DNA of 64,000 bases from an uncultured Actinomycetes bacterium. Its GTDB lineage: Bacteria > Actinomycetota > Thermoleophilia > Miltoncostaeales > Miltoncostaeaceae. Shown here piece by piece: positions 9,435 through 17,163 of this stretch (position 1 is the stretch's first letter; every line of letters starts with the position of its first letter). The DNA is taken from the NCBI GenBank assembly GCA_903896045.1, contig CAITWD010000002.1, forward strand, positions 1 through 64,000. Reading direction: 5' to 3'. The notes beneath the pieces were generated by a model, which was given only the letters and a program-made list of their open reading frames with translations, was not told the DNA's origin and did no database searches. The position numbers were made by a program, and so were the translations under genes.

Positions 9435-9573
9435 TTCGGTCCAGTTATTGAGTCGGCGGCGGACTGCGCAAGCACAGTCCTTTTCAGGACGCCATCCCCG
9501 TGCGACTGGAGGCCTTCCCTACGCGACCTCGGTGTCGCGCTCGAGACTGATGACCCTCGTTGACCTATTGCTG

Positions 9574-9966
9574 CTACTGGATGCGGAGGTCGATGCCGAG
9601 GAGCAAAAGCGGCCAGAGAAGGACGGCCAGCACCGCCGACAGCAGGGGCTTGAGAGTGCTTGCGTGCGCGAAGGAGTGGTGTGATGACGCGACGGCCGCC
9701 GCGGACCGGCCAATTGTGCCGGGAAAGGCGGTGTTCATCATTCCGCCACCGGCTGCGACCAATACGAGGAAAAAGGTGCCGAGGAGTTCTGAGAAAAGAC
9801 GGCGCCACTCTCGACGCGGATCCTTGAAGTTCTGGGTCCGCTCCCGCGCATCACGGTCGCCTCGAGCGACGGAGCCCCAATGGGAAACTTCTTGCCGAGG
9901 ACTCATCCTCGCCACACCTCTCCGGTCAATGGCCACGACCGGTGATTCGCTCACTCGTGTCGCCAC
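9574..9966 (-). pseudogene. Aquaporin/MIP family relic (truncated)
   Basis: The translated minus strand begins at GTG 9966 and contains EWRRLFSELLGTFFLVLVAAGGG (read as two pieces) and GTIGRSAAAVA at about residues 50-90. This is the start of an actinobacterial MIP/aquaporin-type channel, including the usual N-terminal preamble ending in NFKDPRREW. After that point the expected helix 2 and the first NPA loop are absent. Instead a short hydrophobic tail (LLSAVLAVLLWPLLLLGI) ends at a stop. Neither NPA motif is found in any frame up to 9435. I read it as a decayed gene of about 130 codons; the tail could alternatively be an unrelated short membrane peptide. Confidence 0.55.
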
Positions 9967-10117
9967 TGCAGTACTAGGGTACCGTCGATCGGTCGTCTTC
10001 CTGAGTCCCGATTATGTGGTTGCGTCACGGCACCGAGGTATTCGTGATGTCGCTCAAGCGCTGTCGGTCATCGCCTGCTGGTGAGCGGGTTTGACGGATC
10101 GTCCGTGGAAGATCTGC

Positions 10118-10600
10118 CTAGCCCGCAAAATCTTCGGGGGAGACGTCGTCGAGAAACTCTCGAAACTTCTCCACGACATCGTCAGAACTTTGCGCGTCCG
10201 GGATGAACTCAAGCGCGCTATCAGCGATCACGCTTTCCGCAGCGAAGATGGGAACATCCTCGCGGACAGCAAGGGCAAGCGCATCTGATGGACGCGCATC
10301 GATTTCGATTTCTTCGGCGTCGGTTTTGAGGGTAATTGCAGCAATAAATGTGTTTTCCCGAAGTTCTGTCACCGATACCTTGATCACCTCGCCATGCAAT
10401 TGACGCACAACGTTGGAGAGCAAATCATGAGTCATGGGGCGGGGGGTTTCCACACCCTGGAGCCGAGTCATAATTGCCGTTGCTTCGGCACTTCCGATCC
10501 AGATGGGCAAGTATCTATTCCCCGACTGGGTCTTGAGCAAAATGATCGGCTGTTTGCCAACCATGTCGAAGCTCACCCCGTAAATCTCCATCTGCTCCAC
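10118..10600 (-). CDS. Bifunctional nuclease (BFN/DUF151) family protein
   Basis: A roughly 160-residue protein of the BFN/DUF151 family. Visible family features are KQPIILLKTQSGNRYLPIWIG, EATAI, the RPMTHDLL segment and the ARPSDALALAVREDVPIF block followed by an acidic C-terminus. Family members have been linked to DNase/RNase activity in plants and bacteria, but the role here is not known. GTG at 10600 has GGGG about 6 bases upstream; ATG 10591 and TTG 10612 are alternatives. The gene stands alone between the aquaporin relic and the divergent tRNA. Confidence 0.85.
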   Translation of the reverse strand: MEQMEIYGVSFDMVGKQPIILLKTQSGNRYLPIWIGSAEATAIMTRLQGVETPRPMTHDLLSNVVRQLHGEVIKVSVTELRENTFIAAITLKTDAEEIEIDARPSDALALAVREDVPIFAAESVIADSALEFIPDAQSSDDVVEKFREFLDDVSPEDFAG

Positions 10601-10760
10601 CTGCGACCCCAATCAATCGATCGCGCGCCGGACACCTGCGCGTCTGACTACATGATAATCGCCGCACAGAATGACAACGCGTCATGATTCATGACAGAAG
10701 ATGCCATAAAGGATGGCCGAGCGGCCGATCGATTGCTAGGATCGCCCTCGCTGCGCACGT

Positions 10761-10834
<74 letters not shown>

Positions 10835-10869
10835 CTCAGCAGCGACGTGACGGTCACCCCGGAGGCCGA

Positions 10870-11544
10870 ATGAGTGACATCAGCCCGGCGGTGCCCAGAG
10901 AGGGGTACCCCGCCCGCAGGGTGGATGCGAACGATCCGCCTTTTCGGGTCTGGATTGTCGATCCACTCCCCACGAGCCGAGAAGGTTTACGGCGCATCAT
11001 CGACGGACAGTCGCAGCTGCGCGTTGCCGGCACGAGTAGCGACGCGAGTGATCTTATCGCCACATCGGATACACCCTCACTCGACGTAGTGCTGATCACA
11101 GATAAAGTCCCTGTAAATAAGGCTTTTATCACCATTCAAAAGATTCGCCAGACAAAACCTGAACTACCAATAGTTCGTCTCGCCAACGGCACGGATGCGG
11201 CACTCAACGACCCAGGGCTCAAGATCACTGCCACCATTGATGCCACCGCCAGTGTCAACCTTCTTCTTGCCACTCTCGTGACGGCAGCGCAATTGCACGG
11301 CGTGGGATCACGAGAGGCGCTCAGCCAACAGCGACGATCAGCCATTCGTCGGCCGTTAAGCGCTCGGGAACATCAGGTATTGGAGCTGTTGGCAAACGGC
11401 ACTTCGAATAGAGGGGTTGCCCAGCTCCTGTCGATCGGAGATGAGACCGTCAAAACCCATGTCGCGCACATTCTCTCCAAGCTGGAGGCACGAGATCGCA
11501 CCCACGCGGTCGCAATCGCTCTGCGCAACGGAATTATTCGCTAG
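10870..11544 (+). CDS. LuxR-type response regulator with degenerate receiver domain
   Basis: A 224-residue protein with an N-terminal CheY-like domain (about 25-145) and a C-terminal LuxR/GerE helix-turn-helix (about 158-222: PLSAREHQVLELLANGTSN...VKTHVAHILSKL). GGAGG at 10861-10865 precedes the ATG. The receiver looks non-phosphorylatable: strand beta1 ends IVDPLP with Pro replacing the second acidic residue, and the phospho-acceptor position in DVVLIT is Thr77 instead of Asp (Asp78 is shifted by one). No sensor kinase is adjacent. It probably binds DNA constitutively or responds to a ligand or partner. Confidence 0.82.
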   Translation: MSDISPAVPREGYPARRVDANDPPFRVWIVDPLPTSREGLRRIIDGQSQLRVAGTSSDASDLIATSDTPSLDVVLITDKVPVNKAFITIQKIRQTKPELPIVRLANGTDAALNDPGLKITATIDATASVNLLLATLVTAAQLHGVGSREALSQQRRSAIRRPLSAREHQVLELLANGTSNRGVAQLLSIGDETVKTHVAHILSKLEARDRTHAVAIALRNGIIR

Positions 11545-11554
11545 CCGGTCGTCA

Positions 11555-12412
11555 CTACTGTGAGAGGCGACCAAGGGCAGCACGCACCGCAGCCTCATCA
11601 GAAAATCGCAGCTGCACCACAACTTCACCCTGTGCCGACACCCGAATCCGAACGGGCGTGTCAAATGCGGTCGCAAATCCGTCCAGCACGTCATTGTCGA
11701 GCGCAAACTGAGATCCGGTCGGTCGCGGGCTCGGTGATGACTGTGTCTTCGCCAAGGCCTCTGTCTGACGCACAGACAAGCCTTCTCGCGTCACCCGCTC
11801 AGCCAAAAGGCGTTGCGCCCGCGGACCATCCGCCATCAAAATTGCTCGCCCATGACCCTCAGAAAGGGTTCCGACGTCGATCGCAGTTTGGATCTCCTCA
11901 GGCAACTCCAGGAGCCGCACAAGGTTCGCCACACCGGAACGCGAACGCCCAAGGCGCGAGGCGACCTCTTGTTGGGTCTGATGGAAGTCTTCAATCAATG
12001 TTGCGCATGCAAGCGCAACTTCAATTGGCGAAAGATCCTCGCGCACCATATTTTCGACCAACGCGAGCTCGAGACGATCCGCCGCATCCGAGGACCGCAC
12101 TAACGCCGGAAGGTGCGTCAGACCAGCGACCCCTGCGGCACGCCACCGCCGTTCCCCTGCAATCAGCTCATATCCGCCTTCGCTGCGCTGACGCACCACG
12201 ACCGGTTGGACGAGCCCGTGACGTGTGATCGAATCCGCAAGAACCGCCAATGCGGCATCATCAATGCGTTTGCGCGGCTGATGGGGATTGGGAAATATTT
12301 CATCACGCGAAATCTGGAGCAACTGCTCCTCGCCGACCGTTGCAATGGATTGATCCCCCAACAGTGACGCCAATCCCCGTCCCAAACGTCGCCGGTCGGT
12401 CGAGTCAGCCAC
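11555..12412 (-). CDS. parB: Chromosome partitioning protein ParB (Spo0J)
   Basis: A 285-residue ParB with the N-terminal RRLGRGLASLL peptide that contacts ParA, the CTP-binding box with ELIAGERRWRAAGVAG (about residues 80-95), an HTH region (QQEVASRLGRSRSGVANLVRLL) and a C-terminal dimerisation domain. It loads on parS and spreads to organise origin segregation. The start is GTG at 12412: AGGAGGT at 12421-12427 sits 8 bases upstream, whereas an in-frame TTG at 12418 would be only 2 bases away. It overlaps the parA stop by 8 bases. Confidence 0.96.
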   Translation of the reverse strand: MADSTDRRRLGRGLASLLGDQSIATVGEEQLLQISRDEIFPNPHQPRKRIDDAALAVLADSITRHGLVQPVVVRQRSEGGYELIAGERRWRAAGVAGLTHLPALVRSSDAADRLELALVENMVREDLSPIEVALACATLIEDFHQTQQEVASRLGRSRSGVANLVRLLELPEEIQTAIDVGTLSEGHGRAILMADGPRAQRLLAERVTREGLSVRQTEALAKTQSSPSPRPTGSQFALDNDVLDGFATAFDTPVRIRVSAQGEVVVQLRFSDEAAVRAALGRLSQ

Positions 12413-13157
12413 GTGCAATTACCTCCTGTGCAGCTGCGATATAGGCCTGGGCACCCGCACACTGCGGGTCGTATCGGGTCACCGGTTCTCCGTATGACGG
12501 CGCCTCAGTAATCCGCACATTTCTGGGAATGACCGTGGCAAACACGGAATCTGGAAAATGACGACGCACCTCGGTCACGACATCGGTACTCACACGCGTC
12601 CGGATGTCATGCATCGTGAGTAACAATCCCGCCAGGCCGAGCCCGGGATTGAGGTGATTCCGCACCCCTCGGATTGTCTCCATCAGCCGTGACAGCCCCT
12701 CGAGTGCGTAGTACTCGCACTGCACGGGGATGATCATGCGATCGGCGGCCGCAAAGGCATTAATCGCCAGCAAATCCAACGAGGGTGGACAGTCAACAAA
12801 AATATATTCATATGCAGGCAGAACTTCAGTAAGAGCCTGTTTAAGGATGTATTCCCGACCGTCACGTTGCGGTAACTCGATCGCGGCACCGGAAAGATCC
12901 GGGCTCGACGGGACGATGTCGAGTTGCGGAATCCGGGTCGAAAGGACCGCGCTGCTCATCGGTGCGCCATCGAGCATCACATCAACAATTGTGGGACCCG
13001 TCACGTCACGGAAACCAAGCCCGCTTGATGCGTTCGCCTGTGGGTCGAGGTCGATCAACAGCACCTTGGCGCCGGTATCCGCCAAACAGGCAGCAAGGTT
13101 CACCGCACTTGTCGTCTTCCCAACACCGCCTTTTTGATTGGCAACTGCGTAGATCAT
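12405..13157 (-). CDS. parA: Chromosome partitioning ATPase ParA (Soj)
   Basis: A 250-residue ParA/MinD-type ATPase with deviant Walker A KGGVGKTT (9-16), Walker A' DLDPQANAS (about 39-47) and Walker B FVDCPPSLDLL. It drives segregation of ParB-parS complexes along the nucleoid. ATG at 13157 overlaps the rsmG stop (ATGA); an in-frame GTG at 13172 lies inside rsmG and is less likely. Part of the rsmG-parA-parB operon. Confidence 0.96.
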   Translation of the reverse strand: MIYAVANQKGGVGKTTSAVNLAACLADTGAKVLLIDLDPQANASSGLGFRDVTGPTIVDVMLDGAPMSSAVLSTRIPQLDIVPSSPDLSGAAIELPQRDGREYILKQALTEVLPAYEYIFVDCPPSLDLLAINAFAAADRMIIPVQCEYYALEGLSRLMETIRGVRNHLNPGLGLAGLLLTMHDIRTRVSTDVVTEVRRHFPDSVFATVIPRNVRITEAPSYGEPVTRYDPQCAGAQAYIAAAQEVIARG

Positions 13158-13888
13158 CGCGATACCGGCCACACCGGCGAGCTCACCAAGGGACGCGCCG
13201 TTGCCCGACCGGGCCGGCGCGGGTAGCGCTCGACAGTTGGATCCGTTTTTGGAAACACCAATATTTGGCGACGAGCATCAGGGAATGGTGCGACGACATG
13301 GCGGGTCGATAGGCCAAATCCCAGCATCTGGGCTGCGCGTGCCCCCTCGGCATCCTGCGACTGATCGTCGGTAGCCCACACCAGAAGATGCCCGCCCACC
13401 TGGACAAGTGGCGCTGCCAATTCAAGTGTCGGCACCAGGGGCGCGACAGCGCGTGCAGTTACCGTCGCGAAGGCTTCACGTTCCATCGATGCCAGTGATT
13501 CCGATCGGTCAGCCACAACTCGTACGTTAGGGAGATCCGCAGAGATTTTCCGAAGCCAATCGCATTTGCGCTGTTCGCTTTCCACGAGCGTGACGTTGAT
13601 CTCTGGGCGGAGCATTGCAATCACAAGCCCGGGAAAGCCGCCCCCACTTCCCAAGTCGACCAGGCGGGGTCCCACAAGCTCCGAGAGCGTCAATCCCGCG
13701 ACCGAATCCGCCAAATGACGACCAACCGCTTCAGAGACATCCTCGATCGCGGTCAGATTCTGGGGTTCAAGGAGAAGGCAATCCACGAGATTGACGAGTT
13801 CTGCCGCCTGCATATCTGAAATCTTGACATCCATCGATGCCGCGAGGTGGCGCAATTGGATCGCCGGACCATGTTTCACGTGAAACAT
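13154..13888 (-). CDS. rsmG: 16S rRNA m7G527 methyltransferase RsmG (GidB)
   Basis: A 244-residue Rossmann methyltransferase with SAM-binding motif RLVDLGSGGGFPGLVIA (about residues 73-90) and LTAIEDVSEAVGRHLADS upstream. It methylates G527 of 16S rRNA. The first six codons (MFHVKH) are formed by the parS sequence, so the partition site constrains the protein's N-terminus. It lies 5 bases after jag and overlaps parA by 4 bases. Confidence 0.95.
   Translation of the reverse strand: MFHVKHGPAIQLRHLAASMDVKISDMQAAELVNLVDCLLLEPQNLTAIEDVSEAVGRHLADSVAGLTLSELVGPRLVDLGSGGGFPGLVIAMLRPEINVTLVESEQRKCDWLRKISADLPNVRVVADRSESLASMEREAFATVTARAVAPLVPTLELAAPLVQVGGHLLVWATDDQSQDAEGARAAQMLGFGLSTRHVVAPFPDARRQILVFPKTDPTVERYPRRPGRATARPLVSSPVWPVSR
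13872..13887. other. parS centromere-like site
   Basis: The perfect 16-base palindrome TGTTTCACGTGAAACA matches the canonical bacterial parS consensus. It spans codons 1-6 of rsmG, within 1.5 kb of parB and about 2.3 kb from the rpmH-dnaA spacer. I saw no second copy in the window. Confidence 0.97.
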
Positions 13889-13893
13889 TGCTG

Positions 13894-14370
13894 TCAGTCA
13901 GCCGGCTCCACAATGATGCGCCGTCGTGGTTCATCGCCCTCGCTCCGCGTCACGACGTCGTCGCGATCCTTTAATGCCATATGAACAATCCGACGATCAT
14001 GCGGCGACATCGCATCGAGCTCAATCTCTTCGCCAAATTCCAGTGCTTCCTCAGCAGCACGGTTCGCCAAATCCACAAGCGCGGCTTCACGGCGCGCCCG
14101 ATATCCGCCAGCGTCGAGTGCCACTCGGTATCGTCCGCCGCCTTCCGCACGACTCATGATTTGCGATGACAGGTACTGCAGCGCATCAATGACCGAACCG
14201 TCGGTACCAACAAGCGCGTCGGCACCCTCACCCTCGATCACGACCGAAAATTCCTCATCCCCCACGTCGGTCACGGTGACCGTCGCAGCAACTCCGAATC
14301 CCGTCGCCACCACAGTGAGCACCTCAACCAGCGCGAGGCCGCCAGGACTCAACTCGTTTTGATCCGCCAT
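13894..14370 (-). CDS. jag: Jag/KhpB family RNA-binding protein (KH-R3H)
   Basis: A 158-residue protein with a KH domain (residues about 20-90, EGEGADALVGTDGSVIDALQ) and a C-terminal R3H domain (LDAMSPHDRRIVHMAL, about 115-135). KhpB/Jag proteins bind RNA and influence cell elongation and envelope synthesis. The long N-terminal Jag_N domain found in firmicutes is absent, as is usual in actinobacteria. It follows yidC by 5 bases in the rpmH-rnpA-yidD-yidC operon. Confidence 0.92.
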   Translation of the reverse strand: MADQNELSPGGLALVEVLTVVATGFGVAATVTVTDVGDEEFSVVIEGEGADALVGTDGSVIDALQYLSSQIMSRAEGGGRYRVALDAGGYRARREAALVDLANRAAEEALEFGEEIELDAMSPHDRRIVHMALKDRDDVVTRSEGDEPRRRIIVEPAD

Positions 14371-14375
14371 CGTCT

Positions 14376-15311
14376 TTACCTGCGCTTTTTTGGCTTACGA
14401 CGTTGCGCCGGCAGACCTGCACCGCGATTGCGAGGTGGCGGGTTGCGTCGAGCCGGCGAGGAGTCTGTTTCGGTTTCCGTATGTGCCTCGACAGAGGCGT
14501 CTACTGCGATCGGTGTATCGACGTCCGCGTCATCATCAGACCGGGCTGCTGTGGTCACGTCGGTCGTCGCGTCGAGTGGCATGTCGACCGCAGCCGATGA
14601 CGATTTCACTGCTGATGGCGATTTGTTGTCATCAGTGAGGTGCAGGCCAATCAGGTGCTTGATGATCAGCATTTGCCCCGCTGTCCACATGTTTGTCGTC
14701 ACCCAGTAAATCGCCACACCGGCGGGGAATGGGTAACTAAGGGCAAAAAAGACGATTGGAATCGGTATCAAACGCATGATTCGCCGCTGCGATTGCGGCG
14801 TCTGCGGCTCAAAGGATAGCTCTGACGACAGCAGCTGCGATCCGCCGTAGACGATCATTAAAATCACCAGCGAGGTGGCCGGAAGATCGCGGACATGCAG
14901 AGTGATATTCGGAATCACATGCATGAACGAGAGATCCGAACCTGACGCATGCGTCCCTCCCGAAAAGCGCTTCAGTCCGTAGTACAGACCGATGAAGACG
15001 GGAATTTGGGCCAGCATCGGAAGACACGAAGCGAATGGATTCGCATTGTGCTCCTGATAGAGCCGCATGATTTCTTCCTGCTGCTTCTTTTTATCGCCCT
15101 TGTACTTGCGCTGCACCTCTTTGAGTTGCGGGGCGATGATCTGCATCTGCCGCATTGAGCGGTATTGCCGCACCACAAGGGGTACGAGTGCGGCACGAAC
15201 CACCAACACCATCACCACAATCGCCCAGCCATAGCTCAGATGGAAGACGCTATTCAGGTGATTGAGAATCCAGATAACCGCATTCTCAAGGGGATTCAGG
15301 GGATTGATCAT
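14376..15311 (-). CDS. yidC: Membrane protein insertase YidC/Oxa1
   Basis: A 311-residue YidC/Oxa1 protein. The core has five hydrophobic segments including YGWAIVVMVLVVRAALVPLVVRQYRSM (in parts), the cytoplasmic hairpin KEVQRKYKGDKKKQQEE (about 85-102) and LPMLAQIPVFIGLYYGL. It inserts proteins into the membrane alone or with SecYEG. The C-terminus is a long acidic then basic tail (about residues 240-311), ending in RKPKKRR, that may bind ribosomes. The start overlaps the yidD stop (ATGA). Confidence 0.95.
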   Translation of the reverse strand: MINPLNPLENAVIWILNHLNSVFHLSYGWAIVVMVLVVRAALVPLVVRQYRSMRQMQIIAPQLKEVQRKYKGDKKKQQEEIMRLYQEHNANPFASCLPMLAQIPVFIGLYYGLKRFSGGTHASGSDLSFMHVIPNITLHVRDLPATSLVILMIVYGGSQLLSSELSFEPQTPQSQRRIMRLIPIPIVFFALSYPFPAGVAIYWVTTNMWTAGQMLIIKHLIGLHLTDDNKSPSAVKSSSAAVDMPLDATTDVTTAARSDDDADVDTPIAVDASVEAHTETETDSSPARRNPPPRNRGAGLPAQRRKPKKRR

Positions 15312-15556
15312 GCCTTGGTCCTAAAGACGTGCTGGTGGGTTGCGTAATCGACACCGCCAGCACTCCATGGGTTGCACCGAAGGACGCGCCAACCGGCTAA
15401 CACGATCCCTCGTGCCACGCCAAACTCTCGAATTGCGTCGACTGCATACGCCGAACAGGTCGGATGATATTTACAGCGGCGTCCAAACATGGGAGAAATG
15501 AAACGCTGGTAGGCGCGCACAGGGGCAATCGCCACGCGTTGCTGCACTCCAGTCAT
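15308..15556 (-). CDS. yidD: Membrane protein insertion efficiency factor YidD
   Basis: An 82-residue protein with the YidD signature RAYQRFISPMFGRRCKYHPTCSAYAVDAI (read in parts) and CNPWSAGGVD, including the three conserved cysteines. It is thought to help YidC-dependent insertion. It overlaps rnpA upstream and yidC downstream by 4 bases each, so translation of the three is coupled. Confidence 0.94.
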   Translation of the reverse strand: MTGVQQRVAIAPVRAYQRFISPMFGRRCKYHPTCSAYAVDAIREFGVARGIVLAGWRVLRCNPWSAGGVDYATHQHVFRTKA

Positions 15557-15954
15557 GCCGCATCCGATTGCCGGGATTGACCCACAACCTTGGCCACTAT
15601 CTCGCCGAGGCGTTCCCCAATTGCCTGAGAACCGTGTTCCTCGAGATATTCGGCAGACCCCGGTCGCGCGATGATCACGACATCACATCCCGTGGGAACC
15701 ATCTCCGCATATGCAGCGAATTGCTCACGAAGCACCCTTTTGATGCGATTTCGTGTCACCGCATCGCCAACCTTACGGGACACAGATAAACCAACGCGCA
15801 CAGGAGTTTCATCCGACCCTGGATCTCGTGGGAAGATGTACACCACCAAGTGGCGACCCGCGGATGAGCGTCCCCGTCGATAGACGGCGTCAAAATCTCG
15901 GGACCGACTGAGGCGTCCCCGTCGGCCTCTCGTCGAACTTTCGGCCGACGACAT
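15553..15954 (-). CDS. rnpA: Ribonuclease P protein component
   Basis: A 133-residue RnpA with LSRSRDFDAVYRRGRS at the N-terminus and the RNA-binding RNRIKRVLRE motif (about residues 68-77). It supports the RNase P ribozyme in tRNA 5' maturation. ATG at 15954 has a weak GTAGGG upstream. The gene is 11 bases downstream of rpmH. Confidence 0.95.
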   Translation of the reverse strand: MSSAESSTRGRRGRLSRSRDFDAVYRRGRSSAGRHLVVYIFPRDPGSDETPVRVGLSVSRKVGDAVTRNRIKRVLREQFAAYAEMVPTGCDVVIIARPGSAEYLEEHGSQAIGERLGEIVAKVVGQSRQSDAA

Positions 15955-15965
15955 CCCTACCGGAA

Positions 15966-16100
15966 CTAGGCCGAGATCCGCGCGCGGCCTTTCGCGCGCC
16001 GACGCTTCAACACCGCTTGTCCTGCACGGGTGCTCATACGCTTGCGAAAACCGTGGACCTTCTTACGCTTGCGTTTATTCGGCTGGTATGTGCGCTTCAC
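15966..16100 (-). CDS. rpmH: 50S ribosomal protein L34
   Basis: The minus strand encodes a 44-residue protein starting [17 protein letters not shown] and containing [20 protein letters not shown], which is L34 over its full length. The start is GTG at 16100 with AAGGAG about 9 bases upstream. It is the first gene of the rpmH-rnpA-yidD-yidC-jag-rsmG-parA-parB run, whose promoter must lie in the adjacent 331-base spacer. Confidence 0.97.
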   Translation of the reverse strand: MKRTYQPNKRKRKKVHGFRKRMSTRAGQAVLKRRRAKGRARISA

Positions 16101-16431
16101 GGGCCATTCACTCCTTGGCAAACGCCAGAGACATCAGAGGGCGGCCCACAGCACGCCCTGGTTATGCGGATCAGGATCCTATCAGGCGTCGCAATCTGTC
16201 GTGGAAAAAACTTTTCCCCAATTGGGGACAGTATTGTGGAGAACCACAATAAGTTATCTATTTCCAGGCTTTTTCTATTTCCAACACCGTCAATTATGGA
16301 GGGTGGTGATGTGTTTTTGCCGCATGCACCCATCAAACGTTTTCCACAGGCCCTTTTCGCCCTTTCCGTCGGGGCCTACGCGTCATAGGTTTTGATGCAT
16401 CCCCAAACGAGAGCGCGGCCACAACCCCTTC
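16101..16431. other. rpmH to ATPase-wHTH spacer with DnaA-box-like sites (possible part of oriC)
   Basis: No gene is visible in these 331 bases. There are sites one mismatch from TTATCCACA: TTTTCCACA at 16340-16348 (plus strand) and TTCTCCACA at 16235-16243 (minus strand). Between about 16245 and 16290 the sequence is AT-rich. Promoters for the rpmH operon (leftward) and the dnaA operon (rightward) should be here. It may be one half of a bipartite origin together with the dnaA-dnaN spacer. Confidence 0.55.
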
Positions 16432-17154
16432 ATGAGTTCCCAGGTTCTCCAACAACCCCTCGGTGCAACAAGCCAACCCCTGTCGGCGCGCCTGGCGATC
16501 TATCACGAGCCAACCGAGCCACCGACCGTGGCAGAGATTGCCGATACCGACCCAGGAACCTTGGTTGAGCGCCTATTTGAGGCGGTGACCCGATGGACGA
16601 AGCTGCCGATCATTGCGGTACGGGAAATCATCGAAAACCTTGTCCACGCAGATTTTGACGACGCCCTCATTAGCGTGCTCTCGAATGGCCATATTGTGCG
16701 CGTCTCGGATTCGGGACCCGGGATTACCGACCCCATTCGGGCAATGGAACCGGGCTTCACCACAGCCGGCCCACGTGAGCGGGCCATTATTCGTGGCGTG
16801 GGTTCTGGACTACCGCTTGCCGCGAGCGTCATGGAGGCAGAAGGTGGATCGATTGAGTTCACCACGAACCTACATGGGGGCTGTGTTGTCACACTCGCGA
16901 CCCCTCGTGTCCGTCACAATGACGATTCAGAAAACACATCAATGCCTGTTGATGATGACCGTCTCATTATGGCGCTCCTCCTTGAAATGGGGCCGTCATC
17001 ACCCGAGCGCCTCGCCTGTGAGTTATCGTGGACGATTGGGCGCTGCGGACGACAACTCGTCGTACTCGAAAGCAGGGGACTCGTCGCGCGGGACAGCGAT
17101 GGGCGACGCACACTCACACCAAGCGGCTCTCGACTTCTCGCGACACTGTTTTAG
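16432..17154 (+). CDS. GHKL-type ATPase domain protein with C-terminal winged helix, upstream of dnaA
   Basis: A 240-residue protein of two parts. Residues about 40-160 form a compact GHKL/HATPase_c domain with N-box REIIENLVHADFDDA, G1 box SDSGPGI and G2 box GVGSGLPLAASVMEAEGGSI. Residues about 175-240 resemble a winged-helix domain (SSPERLACELSWTIGRCGRQLVVLESRGLV). There is no sensor, HisKA or transmembrane part, so it is not a standard histidine kinase. It stops 9 bases before dnaA and is likely co-transcribed with it. No Shine-Dalgarno is obvious before ATG 16432. Its proposed role in replication or dnaA control is inference from position only. Confidence 0.75.
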   Translation: MSSQVLQQPLGATSQPLSARLAIYHEPTEPPTVAEIADTDPGTLVERLFEAVTRWTKLPIIAVREIIENLVHADFDDALISVLSNGHIVRVSDSGPGITDPIRAMEPGFTTAGPRERAIIRGVGSGLPLAASVMEAEGGSIEFTTNLHGGCVVTLATPRVRHNDDSENTSMPVDDDRLIMALLLEMGPSSPERLACELSWTIGRCGRQLVVLESRGLVARDSDGRRTLTPSGSRLLATLF

Positions 17155-17163
17155 GGTGACCAT

